Positions 25,773-34,931 are shown, counted from the first letter of the stretch. The stretch is DNA of 64,000 nt from Alsobacter soli (GCF_003004785.1 NZ_PVZS01000008.1:62001-126000), one strand, 5' to 3'. Notes: generated from the sequence alone by a model not told the origin. A program made the numbers and translations.

Positions 25773-26171
25773 CTACGTGTCGCCGGGCCGGATGAAGGCG
25801 CACAGCGTGTAGAAATTCTGGTCGATCTGCAGCGGTTCGCCTGTGTGGTAGCCAGAACTCGCATAAGGCCGTCCGCACCAGTGCGCCTCGACTTCCTCCG
25901 CCCCTGGCACGGCCATCCAGATGATCTTGTCATGGGCCACCAGCACCGATCGGCCATAGCGCCTGGAGTCCATCAGCGCGTCCCCGTTGGGCAGCATGCG
26001 ATATTCGACGGGTTCGCAGTCCCCTGTCACGGGATCGCCCCCGCAGCAGAGTCGCCCGGCTGGGTCTTTCAAGCCGTTGTAGATGTCGTGGCTCTGGGCA
26101 GGAGCCGCCGCGAGAGACGCGAGCGCGACGAGCGAAGCCAGGCGGCCACGCAATGCAGAGGCTCCCCCCAT
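25773..26171 (-). CDS. Small periplasmic cysteine-containing protein, unknown function
   Basis: The ATG at 26171 is preceded by AGGGAG and gives 132 residues. A signal peptide ends near AAPAQS (about residue 27). The mature part begins HDIYNGLKDPAGRLCCGGDPVTGDC and ends with an aromatic FYTLCAFIRP. Four or more cysteines suggest disulfides. Similar short proteins starting with H-D-I-Y and a CCGG motif occur widely in alphaproteobacteria without assigned function. Confidence 0.7.
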   Translation of the reverse strand: MGGASALRGRLASLVALASLAAAPAQSHDIYNGLKDPAGRLCCGGDPVTGDCEPVEYRMLPNGDALMDSRRYGRSVLVAHDKIIWMAVPGAEEVEAHWCGRPYASSGYHTGEPLQIDQNFYTLCAFIRPGDT

Positions 26172-26260
26172 GATCCGCGCTCCCTGGTTGGCGCTGGCCT
26201 CGGGGAAAGTGAGGCTGGCAAGCATGGCCGAAGCAAGGCGCTGCAGCCTTGGCCCCTCGG

Positions 26261-26926
26261 CTAGCCCAGGGCCAGCAAGTGCCCGGTCTTGATCCAGACC
26301 CTGGCGCCCTCGGCCCCGGCTGTCGCCTCGAGGCGCGATCCCTTGGGCAGCCGCAGCCAGGAACAGGGAGCGAGGGTGTCCTCGTGCTCCTGGAAGCCGC
26401 CTCGGAGGACCAGAGCTTCAAGGCCGCCCGGAAGGTCCCGGGTGATCTTTGCGCCCGGCGCCCAGTTCTCGACGCAGACGGTCTCGTGCTCGTCCTGGTA
26501 CAGGGAAATTCGTGTCACGCCGGCCGCCCCGTCCACGGAGACGGGAGCGATGGCATCGATGTCCAGGCGGACATGACGCCGGTCGGCCGGATCGAACTGG
26601 TGCAGCTTGACGAAGATTGTGCAACCCTCGGCCGAACGGGGCGCGTGCCGGGAGGTCGGCGGGTTTCGGACGTAGGATCCGACGCCATAGTCCCCCAGTT
26701 CATCCTGGAAGACGCCTTCGAGAACGAGGAACTCCTCGCCGCCGCCATGGGTGTGCTCGCTGAAGGCGCTGCCCGGCGCGAAGCGCACGATGGTGGTCGC
26801 CCGGGCGACTTCCTCGCCCACGCGGTCGAGCATCTTCCGCTCGACCCCGGCGGCGGGGGAGGGCGTCCAATCCTGGGACGCGGCATGGACGACAGCCCGG
26901 CGGTTGAAGTCGGCATTGATGCGCAT
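26261..26926 (-). CDS. ChrR-like double cupin protein
   Basis: This 221-residue protein contains a ChrR-type cupin (about 28-110) with the metal motif HTHGGGEEFLVLEG followed by VFQDE, and a second cupin-like half (about 130-215). It lacks the N-terminal zinc anti-sigma domain of true ChrR proteins and no ECF sigma gene is next to it, so it is better seen as a stand-alone cupin, perhaps a metal-dependent dioxygenase-like or sensor protein. It is the last clear gene before the small secreted protein on the other strand. Confidence 0.8.
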   Translation of the reverse strand: MRINADFNRRAVVHAASQDWTPSPAAGVERKMLDRVGEEVARATTIVRFAPGSAFSEHTHGGGEEFLVLEGVFQDELGDYGVGSYVRNPPTSRHAPRSAEGCTIFVKLHQFDPADRRHVRLDIDAIAPVSVDGAAGVTRISLYQDEHETVCVENWAPGAKITRDLPGGLEALVLRGGFQEHEDTLAPCSWLRLPKGSRLEATAGAEGARVWIKTGHLLALG

Positions 26927-27021
26927 ACTTACATCTCCTGGGCTCGCCTTCTCGCCCGCCAGGCGTTGGCGTCCGCCAGCATGCAGGGGGTATGACGTCC
27001 ACCCGGAACCGTGGCGAAGCC

Positions 27022-27225
27022 ATGATAGCCCTGATCATCACCGTTTGCGCGATCGCTCTTCCGGCCCAGTGCCAGGACGAGCATCTCCCGATGGCCTCGG
27101 GCGCCTCCCCGCGACAATGCGCCATGTCGGCGCCGCCCTACATCGCCAAGTGGGTCGACGAACATCCGCAGTGGCGCGTGGTGCGCTGGCACTGCGAAAT
27201 CCCACACAGCAACGACAAGGCCTAG
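27022..27225 (+). CDS. Very small secreted protein, unknown function
   Basis: ATG 27022 gives a 67-residue product with a short hydrophobic leader ending near ALPAQC (residue 16) and a mature part with a tryptophan-rich tail (YIAKWVDEHPQWRVVRWHC) and three cysteines. An upstream in-frame ATG at 26992 would add ten residues. The W-and-C-rich tail resembles short hypothetical proteins of Hyphomicrobiales, but no function is known. It could be a chance frame. Confidence 0.5.
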   Translation: MIALIITVCAIALPAQCQDEHLPMASGASPRQCAMSAPPYIAKWVDEHPQWRVVRWHCEIPHSNDKA

Positions 27226-27280
27226 CGGCAGGCGACGGCTGCGCAGTCCAACCCGCGTCTCCGGGCAGCTCCCCAGAGGG

Positions 27281-28024
27281 TCAGGTCGCGACCGAGCCCT
27301 GGCGCTCGGCCTCATGCTCGACGCGGCGCTTGATCGCCGCGACGTCGGACGCGTCTCGCGCCGCGCGCGGCTTGGGGATGAAGGTCTCCGACACGATCCG
27401 GCCAGGGCGGGCCGACATGAGGAAAATGCGGTCGCCGAGCCGGACCGCCTCGTCGAGCGAATGGGTGACCAGCAGGGTCGTCACGGGCCTGCTGTCCACG
27501 AGCGCGGCGAGTTCATCCCGGATATGCGCCGAGAGCCTGGCGTCCAGGGACACGAGCGGCTCGTCGAGGATCAGGATGTCCGGCTCGACCGCGAAGGCGC
27601 GCGCGATCGCGACGCGGCGGGCGAGGCCGAGCGAGAGCTCGCCCGGGAAGTGCGTGCGATGGCGGTCGAGTTGCAGGATCGCGAACAGCGCCGACAGTCG
27701 CTCCTCGGTGATGTCGGGCGCGACGAACCGCACATTGTCGTCCACCGACCGCCAGGGGAGCAGGCGAGGCTCCTGGAACACCATCCCGATGCGCGCGTGC
27801 GGCGGGCGCACGACCCTGCCCGTGTAGTCCGGATCCAGCCCTGCGATGATGCGCAGCATGGTGGTCTTGCCGCACCCCGACGGGCCGAAGAACACCCCCA
27901 CCTCGCCGTGGCGAAGCGTGAACCTCACGTTTTCCAGAACCTGGAGGCGATCCCCGGCCGAGGCCGCCCATGCCTTGCGTTCGATGTCGACCTCAAGCAG
28001 CGCGCTGACGCCAGCGGGACGCAT
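27281..28024 (-). CDS. ABC transporter ATP-binding protein, NitT/TauT (SsuB) type
   Basis: The product is 247 residues from ATG 28024; a TTG at 28033 is also possible. Walker A GPSGCGKTT, a Q-loop in VFQEPRLLPW, signature LSLGLARR (the usual SGG replaced by SLG) and Walker B ILDEPLVSLD are present. The QEPRLLPW motif is characteristic of SsuB/TauB/NrtD ATPases. The start lies inside the end of the permease gene, so the three genes form one operon read from right to left. Confidence 0.88.
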   Translation of the reverse strand: MRPAGVSALLEVDIERKAWAASAGDRLQVLENVRFTLRHGEVGVFFGPSGCGKTTMLRIIAGLDPDYTGRVVRPPHARIGMVFQEPRLLPWRSVDDNVRFVAPDITEERLSALFAILQLDRHRTHFPGELSLGLARRVAIARAFAVEPDILILDEPLVSLDARLSAHIRDELAALVDSRPVTTLLVTHSLDEAVRLGDRIFLMSARPGRIVSETFIPKPRAARDASDVAAIKRRVEHEAERQGSVAT

Positions 28025-28730
28025 ATCGTTCAAGGGGCTGCACCAACAGGAGTTCGATCGAAAGCACGACGACCGAGAAGCTCAAAGCGTAGGCGAGAAT
28101 ACGGGTGATGTCGAACAACTGGAACGCAGCCCCGATCTCGAAGCCGACGCCGTTGGGTCGGCCCAGGAGCTCGGCCACGAGCACGATCTTCCAGACGAGC
28201 GACAGCCCCGATCGGGCCGACGCGGCCAGGTAGGGCGCAAGCTGCGGGACGACGACGTGCCGAAGTCGCCGCCAGGCCGGAACCGCGAACACGGACGCCA
28301 TCTCGTCCAGCGTGGGATCGAGCGCGCGCGCCCCTTCCCGGACGGTCACCACGGCGTTCGGCAGCTTGTTGATCGCGATCGCCCCGATGGCGGCGGCCTC
28401 GGTCAGCCCGGCCCACACATAGGCGAGCACGATGACCACCAGCGCCGGCAGGTTGAGCAGGATCAGCAGCCAGGGGTCGGCGAGCCTGTCGACGGTCCGC
28501 CTGCGGCCCATGACGTAGCCGATCGCCGTCCCCAGCGTCATCGCCAGGGCGAAGGACAGGGCGACCCGCGCCAGCGTCGCGCCCAGGTGCAGGAACAGCG
28601 CCCCGGACCGGGCCTCCGCCACGACGGCGCCCAGGACCGTCGCCGGCGCCGGAAGCAGCTGCCCTCCGACGCGCCACGAGGCGGCCTGCCACGCCAGCAC
28701 GAACAGGCCCACGGACAGCAGGCGCAGCAT
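27993..28730 (-). CDS. ABC transporter permease, NitT/TauT (SsuC) type
   Basis: This 245-residue inner-membrane protein has six hydrophobic segments and an EAA-type loop (VFAVPAWRRLRHVVVPQLAPY, about residues 148-168). It forms the channel for the ATPase and binding protein that flank it. Its start is 3 bp after the binding-protein stop, and its end overlaps the ATPase start. Confidence 0.88.
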   Translation of the reverse strand: MLRLLSVGLFVLAWQAASWRVGGQLLPAPATVLGAVVAEARSGALFLHLGATLARVALSFALAMTLGTAIGYVMGRRRTVDRLADPWLLILLNLPALVVIVLAYVWAGLTEAAAIGAIAINKLPNAVVTVREGARALDPTLDEMASVFAVPAWRRLRHVVVPQLAPYLAASARSGLSLVWKIVLVAELLGRPNGVGFEIGAAFQLFDITRILAYALSFSVVVLSIELLLVQPLERYASRWRQRAA

Positions 28731-28733
28731 CGC

Positions 28734-29726
28734 TCAGCGTCCCGGTTCGGCGTGATAGTAGGTCCCGGGGTCCAGCTCCCGCGCCGGACCCACGAGGTCG
28801 GGCCCTCCAATCTCGGCCAGCACCCGGTAGAGGGTGGCGGCGTCCGCCGCCTCGTCCGCCACCGGCCGGCGTGGGACGCCCTCCCGGTAGCGATCGCGGT
28901 AGGCCTGCAGGGTCGCGGCGTCGGAGGCTCCCGTGAGCGGCGCGATGCGCTCCCATTCGGCGTCGGAGCTGGACAGGATGTCCTTCGCGCGGCGCGTCAT
29001 GGCGATGAAGCGGGCGACCGCGTCCGCGTTTTTGGCCGCCCAGCGCTCGTCGAAGACGTAGCCGACCATCGCGGTGCGGCCCTTCGCTCCGAGCCTGGGG
29101 AGCAGGTCCTCCATGCTGGCGACCCGCCGGAAGCCCTTCGCCTCCAGCGCGGCGCAGAAGTTCCAGTAGTTCAGGTTGGCGTCCATCTCGCCGCCCGCGA
29201 CCTTCTGGGCCAGCAGGGCGGGGGCGCCGTACACGATGCTGGCCTCGGCCTTGAGGTCGACGCCGTCCTGGCGCGCGGCCGCCTGGAGCAGCAGCCAGCT
29301 CTTGTCGAGCGGCCCGCCCGCGACCCCGAGTTTTCGGCCCTTGAGGTCCGCCAAGGCGCGCACCGGCGACGACGACGGGGCCATGACCGCGCCCAGGGCG
29401 CTCGAATAGGGGGAGAAGGCGAGGGGAAATCCCTGCGACCGCTCCCGGGACACCCACAGCCAGTCGGACACGATGATGTCCGCGGACCCGCCCAAAAGCG
29501 CGATCTTGCCTGCTTCCGGGCTGGCGAGCTTCACGACGTCCAGCGTGAGGCCCGCCTCCTCGTCCAGCCGATGGGCCTGGATGACCGCAAGTTCCCATGC
29601 GACCGTCCCGGTCTGCTGGACGGCGAGCCGGATCGCATCGCGGGCGGCAGCTGGAGCGACGACCCCCAGCAGGACGAAGAGCGCGGCGAGCAGGCGAAGC
29701 GCGTGGCGGCGGATGGTGCTGTTCAA
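28734..29726 (-). CDS. ABC transporter substrate-binding protein, NitT/TauT (SsuA) type
   Basis: A TTG start at 29726 with GGAAGG upstream puts a signal peptide (ending VAPAAA, about residue 28) exactly at the N-terminus of a 330-residue protein. The opening IRLAVQQTGTVAWEL and the repeated LLGGSADIIVSDWLW pattern belong to the NMT1/SsuA fold. The ligand cannot be told: sulfonates, taurine, nitrate and pyrimidine precursors are all known for the family. The operon lies directly beside the xox accessory genes, and similar binding proteins are seen beside xox genes in other methylotrophs. Confidence 0.85.
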   Translation of the reverse strand: MNSTIRRHALRLLAALFVLLGVVAPAAARDAIRLAVQQTGTVAWELAVIQAHRLDEEAGLTLDVVKLASPEAGKIALLGGSADIIVSDWLWVSRERSQGFPLAFSPYSSALGAVMAPSSSPVRALADLKGRKLGVAGGPLDKSWLLLQAAARQDGVDLKAEASIVYGAPALLAQKVAGGEMDANLNYWNFCAALEAKGFRRVASMEDLLPRLGAKGRTAMVGYVFDERWAAKNADAVARFIAMTRRAKDILSSSDAEWERIAPLTGASDAATLQAYRDRYREGVPRRPVADEAADAATLYRVLAEIGGPDLVGPARELDPGTYYHAEPGR

Positions 29727-29826
29727 GGCCTGTAACCTTCCGGGGATGCTCTGAACCGCCCTGGGGCTCGCCGATTTCGCCCGCCCGGGGTCTTGCGCAT
29801 GGCGGCTTCGAGCGGAAGGATAGCTC

Positions 29827-30177
29827 ATGTTTGCCTGGCTGAGACCCTCCCTGCTCGTCCTGCTGGCGTGCGCCGCTTCCGTTCCCGCCAAGGCTGAGGA
29901 CCTGAACGATTATCCGACCGCGGCCCGCGCCGACTATGTCTTCGGCTGCATGAAGGCCAATGGCGAAACCCGGATGGCCCTCGAGCAATGTTCGTGTTCG
30001 ATCGACGTCGTGGCGACGCTGGTCCCCTACGACCGGTACGTCACCGCCGAGACGGTGCTCAGTATGGCCCAGGTGCAGGGCGCGCTCGGGACCCAGTTCC
30101 GCTCGACCGAGCAGGCGACCGCCGCGTTGAACGACCTTCGGCGCGCGCAGGCGGAAGCGGAGGTGCGCTGCTTCTAG
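29827..30177 (+). CDS. Small secreted cysteine protein near the xox genes, unknown function
   Basis: The 116-residue product has a signal peptide ending at VPAKA (residue 23). The mature part has a CMKANGETRMALEQCSCSID segment with three cysteines and a final Cys-Phe. The pattern of spaced cysteines suggests a disulfide-stabilised periplasmic protein. It converges on the SoxYZ-like gene with a 55 bp gap holding a dyad. Its function is unknown; its place in the xox region suggests a role there. Confidence 0.7.
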   Translation: MFAWLRPSLLVLLACAASVPAKAEDLNDYPTAARADYVFGCMKANGETRMALEQCSCSIDVVATLVPYDRYVTAETVLSMAQVQGALGTQFRSTEQATAALNDLRRAQAEAEVRCF

Positions 30178-30178
30178 C

Positions 30179-30231
30179 GGCTCAGCGCGCCGCAAGCGCC
30201 CCGCCAGGCCCGGGGCGTCTGGCGCCGAGCC
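30179..30231. terminator. Nested dyad between convergent genes
   Basis: An outer stem of GGCTCAGCGC (30179-30188) with GCGCCGAGCC (30222-30231), one mismatch, encloses an inner stem CGCCAG (30202-30207) with CTGGCG (30219-30224). The two share a few bases and are alternatives or a branched fold. Position between two convergent genes suggests a bidirectional terminator. Confidence 0.4.
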
Positions 30232-30232
30232 T

Positions 30233-31054
30233 TCAGGGCCCGGGTTGTTCCGAAGGCCACTCGCCCTTGAACACCCTGCCGTCGGTGTCCTTCGCCTCCA
30301 CGCGGATGCGGTCCTCGTCTCCGGCCACATACGTGAAGCGGATGTTCGGATCCTCCGAGATCGATATCCCGCCCTCCATCGAGAGCATCATCTCGTCGTT
30401 TCGCCAGATGCGGACCTCATTGACGAAGGAGGGCGGGATGTAGAGATGCGTCAGCTGATCCATCTGCAGCCCCGAGTTGTTGGGGTGGCCGATGATCAAC
30501 TGAGCCTCGCGGGTCCGGCTCGCCTGCGGGTCGGGCGGCGTGGCGAACTGGCGGAACCGCAGCTGGCCCAGCCTCTTCTTCGCCGCTTCGGCGTCCTTGG
30601 CCGCAGGCGCCGAGCATCCGCCGGACGCCTTCACGTATTTCTTCGTGACGTAGAGCTTGCCGTCGCTGAGCTCGAGAACGGCGTGCACATCCGTATAGGC
30701 GTTGACGCGAACCCGGGTCGAAAGCGCCGTGATGGTGGAGTCGCGCCCGAACTCGAACCTGGCCGCCATCGGTGCGGGGTTGTGGTCGATCACGAGCGTC
30801 ATGGACATCGGGTAGCGGGCGTCGCCCGGGGGAAGCGTGGTCCGGAGCGTCACCGGAACGACGGCGGCGTCCTCCGCCCGGTTCGGAGCCTCCAGAACGA
30901 TCAAGCGGGAGCCGTCCTCCATGGGGCGGCCCTGGAAGATGTCCTGGACGAGTCCCGGCCATGGGTCGTCGTCCTCGGGCGCGGCGGCCTGGGCGCAGAT
31001 CGGGGCCGCCACGGCTGCGACGAGGCAAAGCTGGCGAAGACATGAGCTGATCAT
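30233..31054 (-). CDS. Quinoprotein dehydrogenase-associated SoxYZ-like carrier
   Basis: The 273-residue product from ATG 31054 has a signal peptide ending at CAQAAA. It then contains a SoxY-like half (about 40-150) and a SoxZ-like half (about 180-273) fused together, as in the family found beside PQQ-dependent dehydrogenases. In Sox systems these proteins carry a substrate on a C-terminal GGCG arm. A sequence KASGGCSAPAAK near the middle (about residue 147-158) preserves a GGC resembling the SoxY carrier Cys. It probably serves the methanol dehydrogenase system, in an unknown step. Confidence 0.85.
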   Translation of the reverse strand: MISSCLRQLCLVAAVAAPICAQAAAPEDDDPWPGLVQDIFQGRPMEDGSRLIVLEAPNRAEDAAVVPVTLRTTLPPGDARYPMSMTLVIDHNPAPMAARFEFGRDSTITALSTRVRVNAYTDVHAVLELSDGKLYVTKKYVKASGGCSAPAAKDAEAAKKRLGQLRFRQFATPPDPQASRTREAQLIIGHPNNSGLQMDQLTHLYIPPSFVNEVRIWRNDEMMLSMEGGISISEDPNIRFTYVAGDEDRIRVEAKDTDGRVFKGEWPSEQPGP

Positions 31055-31113
31055 GATCGGCGTCCTTGCGTGGGAGGGGACGGGCGCGCATCCCGATCCG
31101 GGGATCCTGGGCC

Positions 31114-32058
31114 TTATTCCCACTCCAGTTCCGAAAACGCGGCGGTCGCGTTCCGGGCATTGTACTCCTCGAAGAGCTTCCATCTGGATCTTTCGGACGC
31201 GGCGGCTGTTTGAGCCGCCGTTTCCAGGCGTTCTCCACGCGCGATCAGGGCGCGCACGTCACGCGCCAACTGGTCGAGGTAGCGCCTCTCGCCGGCAAGG
31301 GCCTCAGGCCAGGCGCTGACCGGCCCATGGCCCGGCACGACGCGTCGCGCCTCGGTCCCGGCGAGCTGATCGATGCTCGCCAGAAAACCCCGGATGCTGC
31401 CGTCGACGATGGGGATGTGCTCCACGAAGACGAGGTCGCCGGCGAAAAGCGTCCCCGTGGACTGGTCCAACACGGTCAGGTCGCTGTCGGTGTGCGCCGT
31501 CGGCCAGGTCTGCAGCGTCAGACGCCGACCGCCCAGGTCGAGTTCGGCCGAGCCCTGAACGAGCTGGGTCGGCGGGGCCAACTTCACGTCGCGCATGAGT
31601 TCATCGCCGAGAATGGGACGAAACGCATCCAGGTAGAACGGCCCTCGGACAGCCAGCGCCTGCGGCAGGTTCTGGTGGCCGACAAAGGCCGCGCCGTCCT
31701 GCAGGAAGGCGGCGTCGCCGAAGATGTGATCGGGGTGGGCGTGGGTGTTGATGACGTAGCGGATCGGCTTGGCTGTCTTTCCGCGGATCGCGGCCCGGAG
31801 GCGCATTCCTTCCAGCACGCTCCCGCCAGAGTCGATCACCGCTACCGCGTCGCGGCCGACGACGAAGCCGAGGTTGGCGATCGCGCCTTCGTTTTCTCTG
31901 GTCATCAGGGAAACGGCGCCCTCGAAGACGAATGTTCCGGGCGCGACCTCCGTCACTGGCAACGGGGTCAGAGCGTCGGCAGAGCCGGCTGAACTCGGCG
32001 CCCGCCCCGCGAGCGACGCGAGGGCCAGGACGAGGGCGAACTTGCGTAGAATCCGCAT
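31114..32058 (-). CDS. Quinoprotein relay system zinc metallohydrolase
   Basis: This 314-residue secreted metallo-beta-lactamase-fold protein has the complete metal set: H106, H108, D110 and H111 in THAHPDH, H189, D208 and H244. A signal peptide ends near residue 26. The family recurs beside PQQ dehydrogenases and SoxYZ-like carriers, hence the name. The reaction is not established. It is divergent from xoxF across a 450 bp region and may be cotranscribed with the SoxYZ-like gene 59 bp downstream. Confidence 0.87.
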   Translation of the reverse strand: MRILRKFALVLALASLAGRAPSSAGSADALTPLPVTEVAPGTFVFEGAVSLMTRENEGAIANLGFVVGRDAVAVIDSGGSVLEGMRLRAAIRGKTAKPIRYVINTHAHPDHIFGDAAFLQDGAAFVGHQNLPQALAVRGPFYLDAFRPILGDELMRDVKLAPPTQLVQGSAELDLGGRRLTLQTWPTAHTDSDLTVLDQSTGTLFAGDLVFVEHIPIVDGSIRGFLASIDQLAGTEARRVVPGHGPVSAWPEALAGERRYLDQLARDVRALIARGERLETAAQTAAASERSRWKLFEEYNARNATAAFSELEWE

Positions 32059-32509
32059 GGCGGATCCGATCCTCTCGGCAGGCTTCCCGCATGGGCGGAG
32101 CCCTGACGGCTGACCTTACCAAACTCGATGGCGGCAGGTGACGGCAATCGTTGCGCCATGTTTCCGTCAGCCGAGTAACAAAAAAGATCATTTATGAATC
32201 GAACATCATTTCACTCTGGAATTCTGGAAGGGCAGGCGTGGGCGGAGCTGTTGTCGCATTTAAAGAGGCTTGGCAAGTACATGGAGCCGGAGACTTAGGC
32301 TGCCACGAAACGAATGTTCTTTTCTGTTGCACCATCCGGGGGAGGGGATTAGCATTCAAGTGCTACCCTAAAGCAGTAATCCTGCAACCCGTGGCTTGCT
32401 GGATACTTAGAGTCGTGGCTCGAAAGCCGCTGTCCGGCGTAGTCGCCGGTGTGACGATGGGGAGACGCAACACCTAAGGCTGTCAAAAAAAGACGCGGGA
32501 GGAAATGCG
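32059..32509. promoter_or_regulatory. Divergent control region between the metallohydrolase and xoxF
   Basis: The 451 bp gap is visibly richer in A and T than its surroundings, especially 32170-32215 and 32470-32490. No convincing coding frame was found. It must contain the promoters for xoxF and for the leftward genes, but I could not identify a clear -35/-10 pair. The xoxF ribosome binding site GGAGGAA is at 32498-32504. Confidence 0.6.
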
Positions 32510-34315
32510 ATGCGCACGATCCTGGTCACCAGTTGTCTCGGTGTAATGATGGCGTTTGCCGGTGGGCCCGCCAGCGCCAATGACGAACTCATCAAGATGT
32601 CGCAGAACCCAAAAGACTGGGTGATGCCGACCGGCGATTACGCCAACCACCGGTTCTCACAACTCAAGCAGATCACCGCAGAAAACGTCGGAAAGCTTCA
32701 GGTCGCCTGGATGTTTTCGACAGGCGTGCTGCGGGGGCATGAGGGTGGCCCGCTCGTCATCGGCGACATGATGTACGTGCACACGCCTTTCCCCAACATC
32801 GTTTACGCCCTGAACCTGAAGGACGACAACAAGATCGTCTGGAAGTACGAGCCGAAGCAGGATCCAAATGTGATCCCGGTGATGTGCTGCGACACGGTCA
32901 ATCGCGGCGTCTCCTATGCGGATGGAAAGATTTTCCTCCATCAGTCGGATACGACGCTGGTCGCCTTGGACGCAAAGGACGGCAAGGTCGTCTGGTCCGT
33001 CAAGAACGGCGATCCGAGCAAAGGCGAGACCGGAACGTCTGCGCCCATGATCTTCAAGGACAAGGTCATGGTCGGGATTTCGGGCGGCGAATTCGGCGTC
33101 CGCGGCTCCATGTCGGCCTACAACATCAAGGACGGAAAGCTCGTCTGGCGCGGCTATTCGATGGGACCGGACAGCGACACCCTGATCGACCCCGAAAAGA
33201 CGACCAATCTGGGCAAGCCGGTCGGCAAGGATTCCGGCACCAACACGTGGGAAGGCGACCAGTGGAAGATTGGCGGAGGCACCACGTGGGGTTGGTACTC
33301 CTACGATCCTGAGCAGAACCTGATGTTCTACGGCTCGGGCAATCCCTCGACCTGGAATCCCAAGCAGCGGCCTGGCGACAACCGCTGGTCGATGACGATC
33401 TGGGCGCGCGACGTCGACACCGGCAAGGTCAAGTGGGTGTACCAGATGACGCCCCACGACGAGTGGGATTACGACGGCGTCAACGAGATGATCCTGGCCG
33501 ACCAGAATATCGGCGGGACCATGCGCAAGACGCTGGTACACTTCGACCGCAACGGCTTCGCCTACGTGCTCGATCGCACGAACGGCGAATTGCTGAGCGC
33601 CGAAAAATACGACCCGAAGGTGAACTGGGCCACCAAGGTCGACATGGATAAGAACTCCAAGACCTACGGGCGGCCGCTCGTCGTCAAGGAGTTTTCCACG
33701 GACCAACAGGGCGAAGACGTGAACGTGAAGGGCATCTGCCCCGCGGCGCTCGGCACCAAGGACGAACAGCCCGCGGCCTACTCGCCCGACACAGGATTGT
33801 TCTACGTGCCGACGAACCACGTCTGCATGGATTACGAGCCATTCCGCGTCAAATACACCGCCGGACAGCCCTATGTCGGCGCCACGCTGTCCATGTACCC
33901 GCCTCCCGGCGACAAGAACATGGGCAACTTCGTGGCGTGGGACGCCAAGACGGGCAAGGCGGCCTGGACCATCAACGAGCAGTTTTCCGTCTGGTCCGGC
34001 GCCCTCGCGACGGCCGGAGGCGTGGTCTTCTACGGCACGCTCGAAGGCTACCTGAAAGCGGTCGACGCGAAGACGGGCAAGGAGCTCTACAGGTTCAAGA
34101 CCCCGTCCGGCATCATCGGCAACGTCACCACCTACGAGCAGGGCGGGAAGCAGTACATCGCCGTCCTCTCCGGCGTCGGCGGCTGGGCCGGGATCGGCCT
34201 CGCGGCCGGACTGACCGACCCGACGGCGGGCCTCGGCGCGGTGGGCGGCTACGCCGCCTTGAACAACTACACGGCCCTGGGCGGAACGCTGGTGGCGTTC
34301 AAGCTGCCTGACTGA
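32510..34315 (+). CDS. xoxF: Lanthanide-dependent methanol dehydrogenase, XoxF type
   Basis: This 601-residue PQQ quinoprotein has a signal peptide ending at GPASAN (about residue 24) and the eight-bladed propeller of alcohol dehydrogenases. It has the vicinal disulfide C126-C127, metal ligands E194 (GGEFGVRG) and N278 (GSGNPSTWN), and D320 as catalytic base. D322 in DEWDYDG is the extra aspartate that marks lanthanide enzymes; calcium-type MxaF has Ala there. The spacing E194-N278-D320 equals that of known enzymes. It oxidises methanol to formaldehyde, or further, in the periplasm and passes electrons to XoxG. No mxaF or mxaI is in the window. Confidence 0.97.
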   Translation: MRTILVTSCLGVMMAFAGGPASANDELIKMSQNPKDWVMPTGDYANHRFSQLKQITAENVGKLQVAWMFSTGVLRGHEGGPLVIGDMMYVHTPFPNIVYALNLKDDNKIVWKYEPKQDPNVIPVMCCDTVNRGVSYADGKIFLHQSDTTLVALDAKDGKVVWSVKNGDPSKGETGTSAPMIFKDKVMVGISGGEFGVRGSMSAYNIKDGKLVWRGYSMGPDSDTLIDPEKTTNLGKPVGKDSGTNTWEGDQWKIGGGTTWGWYSYDPEQNLMFYGSGNPSTWNPKQRPGDNRWSMTIWARDVDTGKVKWVYQMTPHDEWDYDGVNEMILADQNIGGTMRKTLVHFDRNGFAYVLDRTNGELLSAEKYDPKVNWATKVDMDKNSKTYGRPLVVKEFSTDQQGEDVNVKGICPAALGTKDEQPAAYSPDTGLFYVPTNHVCMDYEPFRVKYTAGQPYVGATLSMYPPPGDKNMGNFVAWDAKTGKAAWTINEQFSVWSGALATAGGVVFYGTLEGYLKAVDAKTGKELYRFKTPSGIIGNVTTYEQGGKQYIAVLSGVGGWAGIGLAAGLTDPTAGLGAVGGYAALNNYTALGGTLVAFKLPD

Positions 34316-34345
34316 GCGCACGCCGGCTGAACTGCGGGCCTCTTC

Positions 34346-34374
34346 CCGCCGCGCGGACGCCATCTGCGCGGCGG
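34346..34374 (+). promoter_or_regulatory. Intercistronic hairpin between xoxF and xoxG
   Basis: CCGCCGCGC (34346-34354) and GCGCGGCGG (34366-34374) form a perfect 9 bp stem with an 11-nt loop, 30 bp past the xoxF stop. It may partly stop transcription or protect the xoxF mRNA, giving more dehydrogenase than cytochrome. Confidence 0.5.
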
Positions 34375-34409
34375 CTCGTCCCCCGGCGAACACGCCCGAA
34401 CCGAAGGAC

Positions 34410-34931
34410 ATGCTCGTGCGATCCATCCATTTGACGGCCGCGATCGTGCTTCTGGCGCTCGCCGGTCCAGCTTTCGCCGACGGAAGCGGCGATCCCAGCC
34501 CAGTCAAGAACAATGACGGCAAGTACCTCGACAAAGACGGCAACCCGACCTTCAAGGTCGGCGCCGACGGAACCGTCGACTGGTACACCTATTCCGGCTT
34601 TCGCCGTTACCACTCGGATTGCCATGTCTGCCATGGCCCCGACGGCGAAGGCTCGACCTATGCGCCCGCGCTGAAGAACTCTCTGAAGACGCTCAGCTAC
34701 CCGGATTTCCTGGCGGTGGTCGCCGGAGGGCGCAAGAACGTCAGCACGTCCCAGGAAAACGTCATGCCGGCCTTTGGCGACAACCCCAACGTGGCCTGCT
34801 ACATGGACGACATCTTCGTCTATCTGCGCGCGAGGGCGAACGACGCCGTGCCGCGCGGCAGGCCCGCCAAGCATGAGCCCAAGCCTGAGACGGCCAAACA
34901 GCAGGAGGACGCCTGCATCGGCAAGAGCTGA
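34410..34931 (+). CDS. xoxG: c-type cytochrome, electron acceptor of XoxF
   Basis: The product is 173 residues with a signal peptide ending at PAFA (residue 23). One haem site CHVCH (C71, C74, H75) and a likely axial M119 in NVMPAFG are present. Position right after xoxF and the length match XoxG, which takes electrons from the dehydrogenase and passes them to the respiratory chain. The C-terminus carries a short charged tail (KHEPKPETAKQQED) with a final Cys. Confidence 0.92.
   Translation: MLVRSIHLTAAIVLLALAGPAFADGSGDPSPVKNNDGKYLDKDGNPTFKVGADGTVDWYTYSGFRRYHSDCHVCHGPDGEGSTYAPALKNSLKTLSYPDFLAVVAGGRKNVSTSQENVMPAFGDNPNVACYMDDIFVYLRARANDAVPRGRPAKHEPKPETAKQQEDACIGKS

Noticed and set aside
26261-26926. 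ChrR anti-sigma factor
   Set aside because: The N-terminal zinc anti-sigma domain and a neighbouring ECF sigma gene are both missing; only cupin domains remain.
32151-32477. Plus-strand frame of 108 codons upstream of xoxF
   Set aside because: The region is AT-richer than genes here, the product has no motif, and the stretch is better explained as the divergent control region.
32510-34315. Calling the quinoprotein MxaF (calcium methanol dehydrogenase)
   Set aside because: The Asp at 322 (DEWDYDG) marks the lanthanide type, and the following genes are xoxG and xoxJ, with no mxaI.
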